Below are positions 24,922-34,073 of a stretch of DNA of 64,000 bases, in pieces (position 1 is the first letter of the stretch; every line of letters begins with the position of its first letter). The notes beneath the pieces are model-generated. The model searched no databases. It was not told the DNA's origin and saw only the letters and a list, made by a program, of their open reading frames with translations. The DNA is from CAVSCD01 sp963726335 (GTDB taxonomy: Bacteria > Acidobacteriota > Aminicenantia > Aminicenantales > UBA8522). The position numbers and the translations under genes were made by a program. The stretch covers positions 806,001 to 870,000 of the forward strand of contig CAVSCD010000011.1 in the NCBI GenBank assembly GCA_963726335.1. Reading direction: 5' to 3'.

Positions 24922-25913
24922 ATGGGGAATAAGACCTTGCTGTCAGTCGTCGTGCCCATCTGCTCCGAAGAGGAGATCATCCCTGAATTCTATGCGCGGC
25001 TGAAGTCCGTGCTCTCGGGACTGAGCCAGGCTCTCGATCATGAGATCATCTTCGTCGATGACGGGAGCCGTGACGGATCCATGGACCTCCTCAAGCGCCT
25101 AGCGCAAGACGACAAGGATATCCGGGTCATCAGCTTCTCAAGGAACTTCGGTCACCAGTTCGCCATCACCGCCGGCCTGGACCATGCCTCCGGCGACGCC
25201 GCTGTGATCATCGACGGCGACCTCCAGGACCCGCCCGAGGTCATCCCCCAAATGATCGGCAAATGGAGCGAAGGCTGCAAGGTCGTTTACGGGGTCAGGG
25301 AAAAAAGGCGGGGCGAAAACCCGGTCAAGCTCGTGACGGCCAAGCTGTTCTACAGGCTCATCAGGCTCCTGAGCGACACCGATCTGCCGCTCGACGCAGG
25401 GGATTTCAGGCTCCTGGATGCCAAGGTCATCGAGGCTCTTAAAAGATTCGGGAGGAAAACCGCTACATCAGGGGGCTCGTGAGCTGGGCGGGCTTCCGCC
25501 ATTGCGGCCTGCCTTACCGGCGGGATCCCCGGTATGCCGGAAAGACGAAATATACCTTCAAAAAAATGGTCAAGTTCGCCGTCGACGGGATCCTGAGCTT
25601 TTCCGACCGCCCGCTCAAGATCACCGCTTATCTTGGGTTCCTGATCACGATGGTCTCGTTCTTGGTCGGGCTGAGGATTGCCATCGGCAAGCTCCTCCAT
25701 CCGGACATGCTCGTCTCCGGCTGGACCTCCATGATCCTGGCCGTGCTGTTTATCGGCGGCATCCAGCTCGTCTCGCTCGGCATCCTGGGCCTTTATGTCG
25801 GCCGCCAATACCGGGAAGTGAAGAGGCGGCCACTCTATATCATCGCCGAAAAGACGGGTTTTGACGTGGGCCGGCCGCCGGGCAGCCTGGGAGAAGGGCT
25901 TGACAGCCGATGA
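24922..25913 (+). CDS. GT2 glycosyltransferase, ArnC/GtrB-like, interrupted by one frameshift
   Basis: About 330 residues after correction. The N-terminal GT2 domain has VVVPICSEEEIIPEFY, FVDDGSRDGS and IIDGDLQDPPEV (DXD-like). The frame breaks at about 25449: adding one C gives KRFREENRYIRGLVSWAGFR and joins to the second half. That half has the family's AGKTKYTFKKMVKFAVDGI block and two membrane segments. Such enzymes load a sugar onto polyprenyl phosphate. AAGGAG precedes the ATG at 24922. The flanking halves are well conserved, so a lost base in a CC run is the likely cause. Confidence 0.82.
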
Positions 25914-26753
25914 CCGGATCCGAAGGCCCCCTGATTTCCGTCGGCATTCCCGCTTTTAATGGCGAGCGCTATATCGGCCGGGCCATCGAATCCGTCTTAG
26001 GCCAATCCCACGCCCATTTTGAGCTCGTCATCGTCGACGACCATTCCGAGCGACAATACGGCCGGCGTTATCAAGGGTTACCCCGACCCGAGGATCAGGG
26101 TCATGGAAAATCCGTCACGTTTGGGCCAGATGGGAAACTGGAACAAAACCCTTCATGAAGCCAGGGGGACGTACATAAAGCTCCTCCCCCAGGACGACCT
26201 CCTCTATCCGACCTGCCTGGAAAGGCAGGTCGAAGCTTTCGCCAAGCCGGAGAACCAGGGCGTCGCTCTGGTCTGCTGTGCGCGCGACATCATCGACCAC
26301 TCCGGGCGGGTCATCCTCAGGCGGTCTTTCCGGAGGAGGAAAGGCCGGCTGGCAGGAGTCAGGGCCGTAAAGGAGAGCATCCGGGCGGGGACTAACCTAA
26401 TCGGTGAACCGGCCGGGGTCCTCTTCAGGTCCGCGGCCGTCGACAAGGTCGGCCTCTTTGACGACCGGAATTTCTATGTCATCGACCTGGATTATTGGTG
26501 CCGGGCGCTTCTGACCGGCGACCTCTACATCATACCCGAACCGCTGTGCGCCTTCCGGGTGTCCGGAGGCTCCGCGAGCCTCAGGGTCGCGTCCTCGCAG
26601 GACAAGGATTTTCGAAACTTCATCAGGTTCCTGGCCCGGGACGAGCGCTTTCACCTCACGGGCGTGGATGGCTTCCGGGGCAAGATCAAGGCCTTCGCCA
26701 ATCGACGGCTCCGGCAGCTCTTCTACAAGATGATCGTGAAGGAAGCGCGATGA
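25910..26753 (+). CDS. GT2 glycosyltransferase, interrupted by one frameshift
   Basis: About 280 residues after correction. Begins SVGIPAFNGERYIGRAIESV followed by FELVIVDDHS; removing one base at 26046-26048 restores VDDHSSDNTAGVIKGYPD and a single GT-A domain. Further on are YIKLLPQDDLLYPTCLERQ (the DXD region) and VIDLDYWCRALL. It is a cytoplasmic family 2 transferase without membrane segments. Start overlaps the preceding gene by 4 nt, end overlaps the radical SAM gene by 4 nt, so the cluster is one operon. Sugar unknown. Confidence 0.8.
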
Positions 26754-28195
26754 GCGAGAGGTTCGAGCGGCCGGAGGATATCGCCTTTGTGATCAGCCCC
26801 TCGACCTGGTACAAGAGCATGTATCCGACCGGGATCTTATGCTTAGCCAATTATCTGGAGGCGAAAGGCTTCCGGAACGTCATCCTGGATGCGGGCCTGT
26901 CTCCGAAGAGGCTTTGCCAAGCCGAGAGGGAAGCGCTCATCTTGAGCGCCCTTCGGTCGATCAAGCCGAAGGTAGTCTGTCTGTCCAGCACGCATAAGGA
27001 ATTCGAGGAGATCATCAGGCTCAGCATGGGGACGCGGGCCTTCGATGAGCAGGCCGCCGTCATCGTCGGCGGTTCCCAGGCGACGTATCGCCCGACGGAC
27101 TTCCTGGATAACGGCGTGGACTTTGTTTGCGTGGGAGAGGGAGAAAGGACCCTCCATGAATTCGTCGTCCAAACCGCGGCCGGAACCCGCCGCTGGCATG
27201 AGGTGGCCGGGCTGGCCTGGAAGAACGGCGGCCGGATCACGGTGAACTCGCCCAGGGAACTCATGACCGAGGAGGAGCTTCAGACCGACGATTTTTCCGC
27301 CTACGAGAAGATCGATAAGAGATATTTTGCCGTCAACGTAGAGACCATCAGGGGACTGCCGCTGTCCGGAGCGCTGCTTCTGACCACCAGGGGGTGTCCG
27401 TTCGATTGCTCCTTCTGCGGCTGCGGTTCGATCTTCGGCCGCCGGCTGAGGTTTCGGCCGCTCGACAGTATCAGACGGGAGGTCTCCCATCTCCAGACCG
27501 AACACGGCGTCGAGGGGATCTGGATCGTCGACGATACTTTTACGGTCAACAGGAAGCACGCGTTGGCCGTCGCCGGGATCCTTAAAGAGCACGGCATCCT
27601 GTGGGGCTGCCAATCCAGAGTCGACACGATCGATGAGTCCCTGGCGGCGGCGCTCAAAGACTGCGGCTGCATCCAGATGGATTTCGGGGTGGAGTCGGGA
27701 AGCCAGCGGATCCTCAACGAGATCATCAACAAACGGACGACGACCCAGCAGGTCAAGGACGCCTTTGCGCTGATGAAAAAATACAGGATCCGGTCCCTGG
27801 CCAATTTCATGATCGGGTTGCCCACGGAGACCGAGCAGGATCTCCTCGCTACGAAGGAGCTCGCCGAGGCCATCGATGCCGACGTCTACGTGTTCTCCAT
27901 CGCGACCCCACTGCCCGGCACCCGGCTCTACGAGATGGTCGGAGAAGAGATCTCGCCCTTCGAGTATTCTCTCCTGGACTGGAACGGAAGCGCCCTGACC
28001 GAGAGGCTCAACAAGTCCGGGATCAAAGACGTCGTCGGAGAGCGGCGGGAACTCAAGAACAAGTACTTGGTGAAATCGATCTTCAAGTCGGCCTTCTCCA
28101 CGAGGAGCCTCGGTTTCGTCCTGATGAGGAAGGGCCGCCTGAAGAGGTTGAAGGCGGTCTTGGATTTCTTCCGACGGACCCTGGGGAACGGGTGA
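26750..28195 (+). CDS. B12-binding-domain radical SAM protein
   Basis: 481 residues. Residues 1-170 form a cobalamin-binding-type Rossmann domain (LANYLEAKGFRNVILDAG, LSSTHKEFEEII, VIVGGSQATYRPTDF). The radical SAM core starts with CPFDCSFCGCG (CX3CX2C), near residue 215, followed by IWIVDDTFTVNRKHAL and MDFGVESGSQRILNE. It is typical of the HpnJ/BchE-like class, which carries out methylations or cyclisations of lipids and glycans. A GT2 gene upstream and a methyltransferase downstream suggest modification of a cell-surface glycolipid. The exact reaction is unknown. The DXHXXG cobalamin motif is not obvious. Confidence 0.85.
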   Translation: MSERFERPEDIAFVISPSTWYKSMYPTGILCLANYLEAKGFRNVILDAGLSPKRLCQAEREALILSALRSIKPKVVCLSSTHKEFEEIIRLSMGTRAFDEQAAVIVGGSQATYRPTDFLDNGVDFVCVGEGERTLHEFVVQTAAGTRRWHEVAGLAWKNGGRITVNSPRELMTEEELQTDDFSAYEKIDKRYFAVNVETIRGLPLSGALLLTTRGCPFDCSFCGCGSIFGRRLRFRPLDSIRREVSHLQTEHGVEGIWIVDDTFTVNRKHALAVAGILKEHGILWGCQSRVDTIDESLAAALKDCGCIQMDFGVESGSQRILNEIINKRTTTQQVKDAFALMKKYRIRSLANFMIGLPTETEQDLLATKELAEAIDADVYVFSIATPLPGTRLYEMVGEEISPFEYSLLDWNGSALTERLNKSGIKDVVGERRELKNKYLVKSIFKSAFSTRSLGFVLMRKGRLKRLKAVLDFFRRTLGNG

Positions 28196-28232
28196 CCGTC
28201 TTTGGCCCCGGGATCGGAAGGAGAAGAGAGTG

Positions 28233-28898
28233 ATGTCCCCTGTGCCCGCAGAGCCGCCAACGTATGACGAAAAATACTATCACGACCTTTACATCAAACC
28301 CGCCTTCACGCGCCTCGGCCTGAGCAAGCTGTACTATCTTTGGATCGCCTTTTTCTGTATCAAGCGGGCGGCTGGCCTGAAGCGGGGGGCGCGCGTCCTT
28401 GATTTCGGTTGCGGGATAGGCAACCTGGTCTGGGCCTTGAGGAAGATCGGATTGGAGGCTTATGGGATTGAACCCTCGGAGCCGGCCCGGCGGTACAGCC
28501 GCGCTCCGCGGCATTGCCGTTATGAAGACTCCCGCCGGCTGCCTTTTGAAAACAGGTCCTTTGATCTCGTTTACAGCCACGAGGTCTTGGAGCATTTATC
28601 ACCCGGCGATTTGCGGCCCGCCCTCCACGAGATCTCGCGGGTCAGCCGAGGGAGGACCCTCCACATGATCTGCGTCAAGGAGCGGGGGGCATTCGTCAGC
28701 CAGGAACCGACGCATCTGATTATTGAGTCCGAGTCATGGTGGAAAGGGCTGTTTGAAAACCAGGGCTACAAGGTCAGGACGGGGAATCCTGTGTATTTTT
28801 TCCCTTTCATTCCCTACTTGTTCGCTCGGACGCTGAATGTCCTCGCCATCGGGAAGGGCTATTTCCTGCTGGACGAGCGCCGTGGCGGGAAGCTCTAG
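28233..28898 (+). CDS. Class I SAM-dependent methyltransferase
   Basis: 221 residues. Motif I is RVLDFGCGIGNLVWAL (about 50-65), followed by GIEPSEPA (acidic ribose-binding end) and FDLVYSHEVLEHL (post-motif/motif IV), the Methyltransf_11/UbiE-like order. GGAAGGAGAAG lies 7 nt before the ATG at 28233; a GTG one codon earlier is the alternative. It is the last gene of the glycosyltransferase/radical SAM operon and overlaps the convergent membrane protein gene by 4 nt. Substrate unknown, probably a sugar or glycolipid. Confidence 0.82.
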   Translation: MSPVPAEPPTYDEKYYHDLYIKPAFTRLGLSKLYYLWIAFFCIKRAAGLKRGARVLDFGCGIGNLVWALRKIGLEAYGIEPSEPARRYSRAPRHCRYEDSRRLPFENRSFDLVYSHEVLEHLSPGDLRPALHEISRVSRGRTLHMICVKERGAFVSQEPTHLIIESESWWKGLFENQGYKVRTGNPVYFFPFIPYLFARTLNVLAIGKGYFLLDERRGGKL

Positions 28899-30652
28899 AG
28901 CGGGGTCAGCTCGAAGTAGGGAGCCTGCGCGGAATTGCGCAGCCGGAAGAATTGACGGTCTGGAAATCGTTCCCGCAGTTTCTGTTCGACATCGGGAATG
29001 TCGTGCAGGATCAAGATCTTGTCGGTCAAGTCCGGCCTGGCCCGGCGCCACTCGAATACCCAGCTCCCGATCGACCTGAAATACCCGTTGGCCAGCCAGA
29101 GGGACCCGAACTGAGGGGCCAGAATCACGGCTTTGTCCACTTTTCTCTCGAGGATGCTGTTATCGATGAAGCCGTAAATGTAGCTTTGGATCGAAGCCTG
29201 ACGGTTGAGGGCCCGGGATTGCCAGAGATTGAAGACCCCGAGACCGAGAGCCAGGGTGCAGACGAGAACGCTGGCCGGTACCAGGAAGGAGATGTTCCCT
29301 TTTTTTAGCCAGTTCTTTATCCGGAACAGGCCGAAGACGGAGATGATGATCAGGGGGGCCAGGCACTCGGAATAGTGGATCGGGCCGACGGCGTGAAGTC
29401 CCTGGTTATCATGGAATAGCCCCATGCTGAGGACCGCTCCGACGCCCAAACCAAGGAGCTTGGTGAACTTGTCTGTCAGGAGCCCGGAGACGATCAATAG
29501 GATGCCTAAAGGCCCCAGGAACCAGATCGCGAGCATGAACAGGTTATAGCTTGAATTAGCGCCGAACCTGTTCCACAGCGATCCCGTCGCCAGCGTCTTG
29601 GCGGGGCCTTCAGCGGAGAAGCGGGGCGGGAACAATGGATCTCCGGTGATAAGAAAATTGTAGAGGAAGAAAAGCGCGACGGGAATCAGGCATCCGGCGA
29701 GAAGTCCGAAAACGGGCTTGACCGACCGGCCTGTCTTCGAAAACGCTCGCCAGACGGCATGCGCCGCGAGCGGCAGCAAGAGGAAGCCGGTCTCAATAGG
29801 CCGGACGCAGAAGCTAACCCCGGCCGCCAGTCCGGTCAGGGCCCAGAGCCACCAGCTCTGTTTTTCCTCAGCGAGGAAATACAGAAGCAGTGTCATGCTG
29901 ATCGTCGCCCTTGAGAGCAGGTGGGCGTGAGTTGTCGTCGAGAGCGTAAAGGCCATGGGGGAGAAGAGGGTGAGCGCGCCGGCGATCAGCCCATATCCGG
30001 GTGACAGCCGCCGGCCCAGGATGACCGCCAGGCAGAAAGCGGGAACGGCGGCGGCCAGGGCGAAAATCCACGGCCCCGTCCCGGTGAATTCGGCGATCGC
30101 CCAGGCCGCCAGCACGCCGGGCCAATCAAAGCTCGTAATCAAGCCGTCTTTGAAGTACAAAAAGAGCTTGGAAAAGGCCTCATAGGGTTGGGGGGCGGGC
30201 ACGCCGAGCTTTCCCAGGGCCAGGACCTGGCCGCCGAATTGAGTCGCATACTCGTCGTCGGTAAAGGGGAAGTCAAGCATGACCAGCGAATGGAGTATCC
30301 GGGCCAAGGCGGCGAGCAACACGAACCCGACAATCAGCGCCGCCGCCTTCTCGCCCCGGCTCAGGCTCTCGACCCGGCCCCATAGCTGCCTCAGACGGGG
30401 GCCCAGAACAGGGCTCAGCGCGTACCCGATCAGGCAGGCTCCCGGGAACAGTAGAAGCGCGTGGGCCAGCCAGAAATAGGCTTCTCCCGGCGATGAATAG
30501 GTGAACGGTGGATGAAAGGTGACGCTGAGCCTGGTGGCCGTCTCGGCCAACCCAAAAAACGAAAGGAAAAGCAACGATCCGAACACCAAGGCGACGGACC
30601 GCTCCTTCCCGAGGCTGAAGAGAGAGAGCTCTCTTGCCTTGTTATTATCCAT
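28895..30652 (-). CDS. GT-C-type membrane glycosyltransferase-like protein (GT39/ArnT-like)
   Basis: 585 residues, ten to twelve hydrophobic segments and a C-terminal soluble domain of about 90 residues. The loop LDFPFTDDEYATQFGGQVL carries the acidic DDE signature expected in the first large loop of GT39/GT83-type enzymes, which use polyprenyl-phosphate sugars. CVRPIETGFLLLPL resembles the RxTGxxLLP membrane block of this superfamily. It has its own leaderless-type promoter, and 66 nt separate it from the GT2 gene upstream on the same strand. Donor is perhaps made by one of the two polyprenyl GT2 enzymes nearby. Confidence 0.7.
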   Translation of the reverse strand: MDNNKARELSLFSLGKERSVALVFGSLLFLSFFGLAETATRLSVTFHPPFTYSSPGEAYFWLAHALLLFPGACLIGYALSPVLGPRLRQLWGRVESLSRGEKAAALIVGFVLLAALARILHSLVMLDFPFTDDEYATQFGGQVLALGKLGVPAPQPYEAFSKLFLYFKDGLITSFDWPGVLAAWAIAEFTGTGPWIFALAAAVPAFCLAVILGRRLSPGYGLIAGALTLFSPMAFTLSTTTHAHLLSRATISMTLLLYFLAEEKQSWWLWALTGLAAGVSFCVRPIETGFLLLPLAAHAVWRAFSKTGRSVKPVFGLLAGCLIPVALFFLYNFLITGDPLFPPRFSAEGPAKTLATGSLWNRFGANSSYNLFMLAIWFLGPLGILLIVSGLLTDKFTKLLGLGVGAVLSMGLFHDNQGLHAVGPIHYSECLAPLIIISVFGLFRIKNWLKKGNISFLVPASVLVCTLALGLGVFNLWQSRALNRQASIQSYIYGFIDNSILERKVDKAVILAPQFGSLWLANGYFRSIGSWVFEWRRARPDLTDKILILHDIPDVEQKLRERFPDRQFFRLRNSAQAPYFELTPL

Positions 30653-30660
30653 GCCGCTTT

Positions 30661-30688
30661 ATTTTAGGCTAAGCGCAATTCTTGTCAA
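30661..30688 (-). promoter_or_regulatory. Sigma-70-type promoter of the GT-C gene (leaderless geometry)
   Basis: Minus strand TTGACA, 16-nt spacer, TAAAAT, then 8 nt (AAAGCGGC) to ATG. No Shine-Dalgarno. Confidence 0.65.
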
Positions 30689-30718
30689 CAAAAATGGTCC
30701 TCGCACGAGACCGGCGGC

Positions 30719-31405
30719 CTAATCAAAAAACCTGAACCGCACGATGTGGAAAAGCGCGGCGACGCCGTCCTTCCAGCCGATCTTCTTGCCCTCCGAGTAA
30801 TCGCGGCCCGCATAAGAAATCGGCACCTCATAGACCCGGGAGTTGAGCTTGGCGACCTTGAGCGTGATCTCGGGCTCGACCCCGAACCGCTTGGACTTAA
30901 GCCGGATCTTCTGGAGGACTTCCCGCCGGAAGACCTTGTAGCAGGTCTCCATGTCGGTCAGGTTCAGGTTGGACGCCATGTTGGAGAGCGTCGTCAGGAG
31001 GCGGTTGCCGACGGAATGCCAGAAATAGAGGACCCGGTGCGGGCCGCCCAGGAAGCGGCTTCCGTAGACGACGTCCGCCCGGCCCTCCAGGATGGGGGCC
31101 AGGAGCTTCGGGTACTCGCGCGGGTCATATTCCAGGTCGGCGTCCTGGACGAGCACGATATCTCCGCCGGCCTCCGAAAACCCGGTCCGCAGGGCGCCGC
31201 CTTTTCCTGTATTCTTCTCATGGAGGACGACCCTGACATCTTCGGCGGACAGCCGCCTGAGAATGTCGCGGGTGCCGTCGGTCGAACCGTCGTCGACCAC
31301 CACGATCTCTTTCTCCAGGCCGACGTCCACCGCCTGGACGCGGCGGATGATCTCCTCGACGGTGGACTTTTCGTTGTAAACCGGGATCACGACGGAGAGC
31401 TTCAT
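30719..31405 (-). CDS. GT2 glycosyltransferase, dolichyl-phosphate mannosyltransferase (DPM1)-like
   Basis: 228 residues. SVVIPVYNEKSTVEEII at the N terminus, VVDDGSTDGTRDIL, and the DXD region VQDADLEYDPREYP. Length and the block VYGSRFLGGPHRVLYFWHS match the soluble DPM1 group, which transfers a hexose from a nucleotide sugar to polyprenyl phosphate. It has no C-terminal membrane helices, unlike the enzyme at 24922. It lies 24 nt after the UDP-sugar epimerase gene in the lpxK operon and could supply donor for the GT-C protein at 28895. Confidence 0.88.
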   Translation of the reverse strand: MKLSVVIPVYNEKSTVEEIIRRVQAVDVGLEKEIVVVDDGSTDGTRDILRRLSAEDVRVVLHEKNTGKGGALRTGFSEAGGDIVLVQDADLEYDPREYPKLLAPILEGRADVVYGSRFLGGPHRVLYFWHSVGNRLLTTLSNMASNLNLTDMETCYKVFRREVLQKIRLKSKRFGVEPEITLKVAKLNSRVYEVPISYAGRDYSEGKKIGWKDGVAALFHIVRFRFFD

Positions 31406-31429
31406 GAGCGCGGCGGCCCCTCTATCAGG

Positions 31430-32368
31430 CTATGCGGATTTCAGCTTATCGCGAAAATAGGGGATGGTCTTCGTCAGCCCCTCCTCGAGCGCGACCCGGG
31501 GCTCCCAGCCCAGCTTCTCCCTGGCCAGGGAGATATCCGGGCAGCGTTTGACCGGGTCGTCGGAGGGCAGCGGCCGGTGCTCGATCCCGGAACGGCTGCC
31601 GGTGAGCCGCAGCACCTTCTCCGCCAGCTCGAGGACGGTGAACTCGCCCGGGTTCCCGATGTTGACGGGGCCGTGGAAATCCTCGACGTTCATCAGCCGG
31701 ACCAGGCCGTCGATGAGGTCGGAGTAGAAACCGAAAGACCGCGTCTGGGTGCCGTCGCCGTAGACGGTCAGGCTTTCCCCGCGCAGCGCCTGGACGATGA
31801 AGTTGCTGACCACCCGGCCGTCGTCCACGGCCATCCGCGGCCCGTAGGTGTTGAAGATCCTGGCGATCCGGGTGTCGACACGGTTCTGCCGGTGGTAATC
31901 CCTCATCAGCGTCTCGGCGACGCGCTTCCCCTCGTCGTAGCAGCTCCGCACGCCGATGGGGTTCACGTTGCCCCAGTACGACTCGTTCTGGGGATGGACC
32001 TTGGCGTCGCCGTACACCTCGGATGACGACGTCAGGAGGATCCGGGCCTTGATGCGCTTGGCCAGCCCGAGCATGTTGATCGTGCCCATGACGCTGGTCT
32101 TGACGGTCTTGATGGGGTTCCGCTGGTAGTGGATCGGCGAGGCCGGGCAGGCCAGGTGGTAGATCTGGTCCACCTCGATGAACAGCGGGTGGATGACGTC
32201 GTGGCGGATCAGCTCGAAATAGGAGTGGTCGAGAAGGTGCCGGATGTTGTCCTTGCTTCCCGAGAAAAAATTGTCGATGCAGACGACGTCATTGCCTTGG
32301 CCCAGGAGGTACTCGGCGAGATGGCTGCCGAGAAACCCCGCCCCGCCCGTTATCAGGATCCTCTTCAC
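31430..32368 (-). CDS. UDP-glucuronate decarboxylase-like NAD-dependent epimerase (UXS type)
   Basis: 312-residue extended SDR. NAD-binding GGAGFLGSHLAE, catalytic LTSSSEVYGD and CYDEGKRVAE (YX3K), and the RIARIFNTYGPRM block are all present. The pattern HLACPASPIHYQRNP is characteristic of UXS enzymes, which form UDP-xylose from UDP-glucuronate; related 4,6-dehydratases are the alternative. Overlaps rph by 4 nt. Confidence 0.87.
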   Translation of the reverse strand: MKRILITGGAGFLGSHLAEYLLGQGNDVVCIDNFFSGSKDNIRHLLDHSYFELIRHDVIHPLFIEVDQIYHLACPASPIHYQRNPIKTVKTSVMGTINMLGLAKRIKARILLTSSSEVYGDAKVHPQNESYWGNVNPIGVRSCYDEGKRVAETLMRDYHRQNRVDTRIARIFNTYGPRMAVDDGRVVSNFIVQALRGESLTVYGDGTQTRSFGFYSDLIDGLVRLMNVEDFHGPVNIGNPGEFTVLELAEKVLRLTGSRSGIEHRPLPSDDPVKRCPDISLAREKLGWEPRVALEEGLTKTIPYFRDKLKSA

Positions 32369-33120
32369 GGCTCGCTCCTCTCCCCGTAGGCCATGAACAT
32401 CATGCTTTTTTTCTTGAGCACGGTCTTCTGCATCTGGATGAGCTCCTTGATCCCTTTGTCGGCGAGCTTCAGAAGGTCGCCCAGGTCCTTCCTGGAGAAG
32501 GGCTCCCGCTCCGCGGTCGCCTGGACCTCGACGAGCTGGCCGCCGTCGGTCTCGACCACGTTCATGTCGATCTCGGCCTGGGAATCCTCGGTGTATTCGA
32601 GGTCGAGGAGAAGCTCGCCGCGGACGACGCCGACGCTCGCGCCGGCGACAAGATGCCGGAGCGGCATCTTGCGGATGATGCCGCGATCGAGAAGCTTCTT
32701 CAAGGCCAGCGCCAGGGCCACGCAGCCGACCGTCACCGAGGCCGTCCGCGTTCCGCCGTCGGCCTGGATCACGTCGCAGTCCACCATGATCGTGCGCTCC
32801 CCGAGCGCCTCCATATCGGTGACCGCCCTCAAGGAGCGGCCGATCAGCCGCTGGATCTCCTGGGTGCGCCCGGACATCCTTCCCTGGGTCCTTTCGCGCG
32901 CGCTCCTCTTTTCGGTGGCGCAGGGCAGCATGGCGTACTCGGCCGTGATCCAGCCCGTGCCCCTGCCCTTGAGGAACGGCGGGGCCTTTTCGTCCACCGT
33001 GGCCGAGGCGGCGACCCGGGTCTTGCCGACCTCGATGAAGGCGGAGCCGTCGGCGTAATCAAAATAGTCCGTGTGGATCCGGACCGGCCTCAATTCGTCG
33101 ATGGCGCGTTTTTCCCTCAT
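32365..33120 (-). CDS. rph: Ribonuclease PH
   Basis: 251 residues. Phosphorolytic 3' exoribonuclease that trims tRNA 3' ends. Visible family blocks are SGRTQEIQRLIGRSLRAV, DCDVIQADGGTRTASVTVG and VGVVRGELLLDLEYTEDSQA. Length is typical. It sits between lpxL (11 nt upstream) and the UXS-like gene (4-nt overlap), an unexpected place for an RNA-processing enzyme. Confidence 0.95.
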   Translation of the reverse strand: MREKRAIDELRPVRIHTDYFDYADGSAFIEVGKTRVAASATVDEKAPPFLKGRGTGWITAEYAMLPCATEKRSARERTQGRMSGRTQEIQRLIGRSLRAVTDMEALGERTIMVDCDVIQADGGTRTASVTVGCVALALALKKLLDRGIIRKMPLRHLVAGASVGVVRGELLLDLEYTEDSQAEIDMNVVETDGGQLVEVQATAEREPFSRKDLGDLLKLADKGIKELIQMQKTVLKKKSMMFMAYGERSEP

Positions 33121-33131
33121 GAGCGTATACC

Positions 33132-34073
33132 TCAGGCTTTGTTTTGGCGTCCGGCCCCGGCTGAGCGCGGCGTGTCGGGCGGCCGGGTTTTCCAGCGGTT
33201 GTGGAACCAGAACCAGAGGCCCGGGTTTTGCCGGATTTCCGACTCGATCATCTTAGTGCAATGCCGGGTGATTTTCAACACGTCCTCATCCAGGCTGCCG
33301 GAGAGCTCGACTTCGACGGGCGGGCCGATCCTGATTGTGTATGAGAACGAGGGTGTCGGGTAGCAGAAGATCGGCAGCAGGGGCGAGCGGGCGCGCGCGT
33401 AAAACGACCCCACGGCGGGCGTCGTGGCCGCCGGCCGGCCGAAAAAGTCGACGAACACGGCCTGGCTGCGGAGGACGTTCTGGTCCATCAGGATGGCGAC
33501 AGCTTCGTTATGGCGGAGGGCCTGGAGGACGGGCTTCGCGGCCTGGAATTTCGAGATGACGCGTGCCCCCAGCGATTTCCTTAACCGGAGGAGCCACCGC
33601 TCGAGCACCCGGCTGTCCAGGGGCCTGGCGACGACGCTCAGCCGGGCGAAGCGCGAAACGGCGAGCGACGCGACCTCCCAATTGCCGAAATGAGCGGAGA
33701 AGAGGATGGCCCCCCGGCCTTTCTCGAGGGCCAAGCGAAGATGGTCACCGCCCTCAAGGGACAAGAGCCGCAGCCTTTTGCGGTGGCCGAGATGTGTCCA
33801 TTTAACGGTGTCGGCCATGACCCGGCCGAATGTTATAAATGATTCCCGGGCGATCCGTTGCCGTTCTCCGGGCGTGAGGTCCTTGCCGAGTGCTGTCTGG
33901 AGGTTGGCGAGGACGAGATCCCGGTGCCGCCTGTCGGCCCGGAAAAGGAACGCGCCCAACAGCCGGCCCAATCCCAGGCAGGCTTTCCTCGGCAGGACGA
34001 AGAACAGCGCTTGGATGGCGCCGAAAACGCAGAAGATCAGCAGGTCGACGGTTTTCGACGTTCTTTTGGGCAT
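33132..34073 (-). CDS. lpxL: Lipid A lysophospholipid acyltransferase (LpxL/HtrB family)
   Basis: 313 residues. Adds a secondary acyl chain to lipid A. One N-terminal hydrophobic segment (LLIFCVFGAIQALFFVL), then the HX4E catalytic motif in SAHFGNWEVASL, a RPLDSRVLERWL block and GLWFWFHNRWKTRP at the C terminus. Overlaps lpxK by 1 nt (TGATG). The two consecutive lipid A genes show that the cell makes acylated lipid A. Confidence 0.9.
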   Translation of the reverse strand: MPKRTSKTVDLLIFCVFGAIQALFFVLPRKACLGLGRLLGAFLFRADRRHRDLVLANLQTALGKDLTPGERQRIARESFITFGRVMADTVKWTHLGHRKRLRLLSLEGGDHLRLALEKGRGAILFSAHFGNWEVASLAVSRFARLSVVARPLDSRVLERWLLRLRKSLGARVISKFQAAKPVLQALRHNEAVAILMDQNVLRSQAVFVDFFGRPAATTPAVGSFYARARSPLLPIFCYPTPSFSYTIRIGPPVEVELSGSLDEDVLKITRHCTKMIESEIRQNPGLWFWFHNRWKTRPPDTPRSAGAGRQNKA

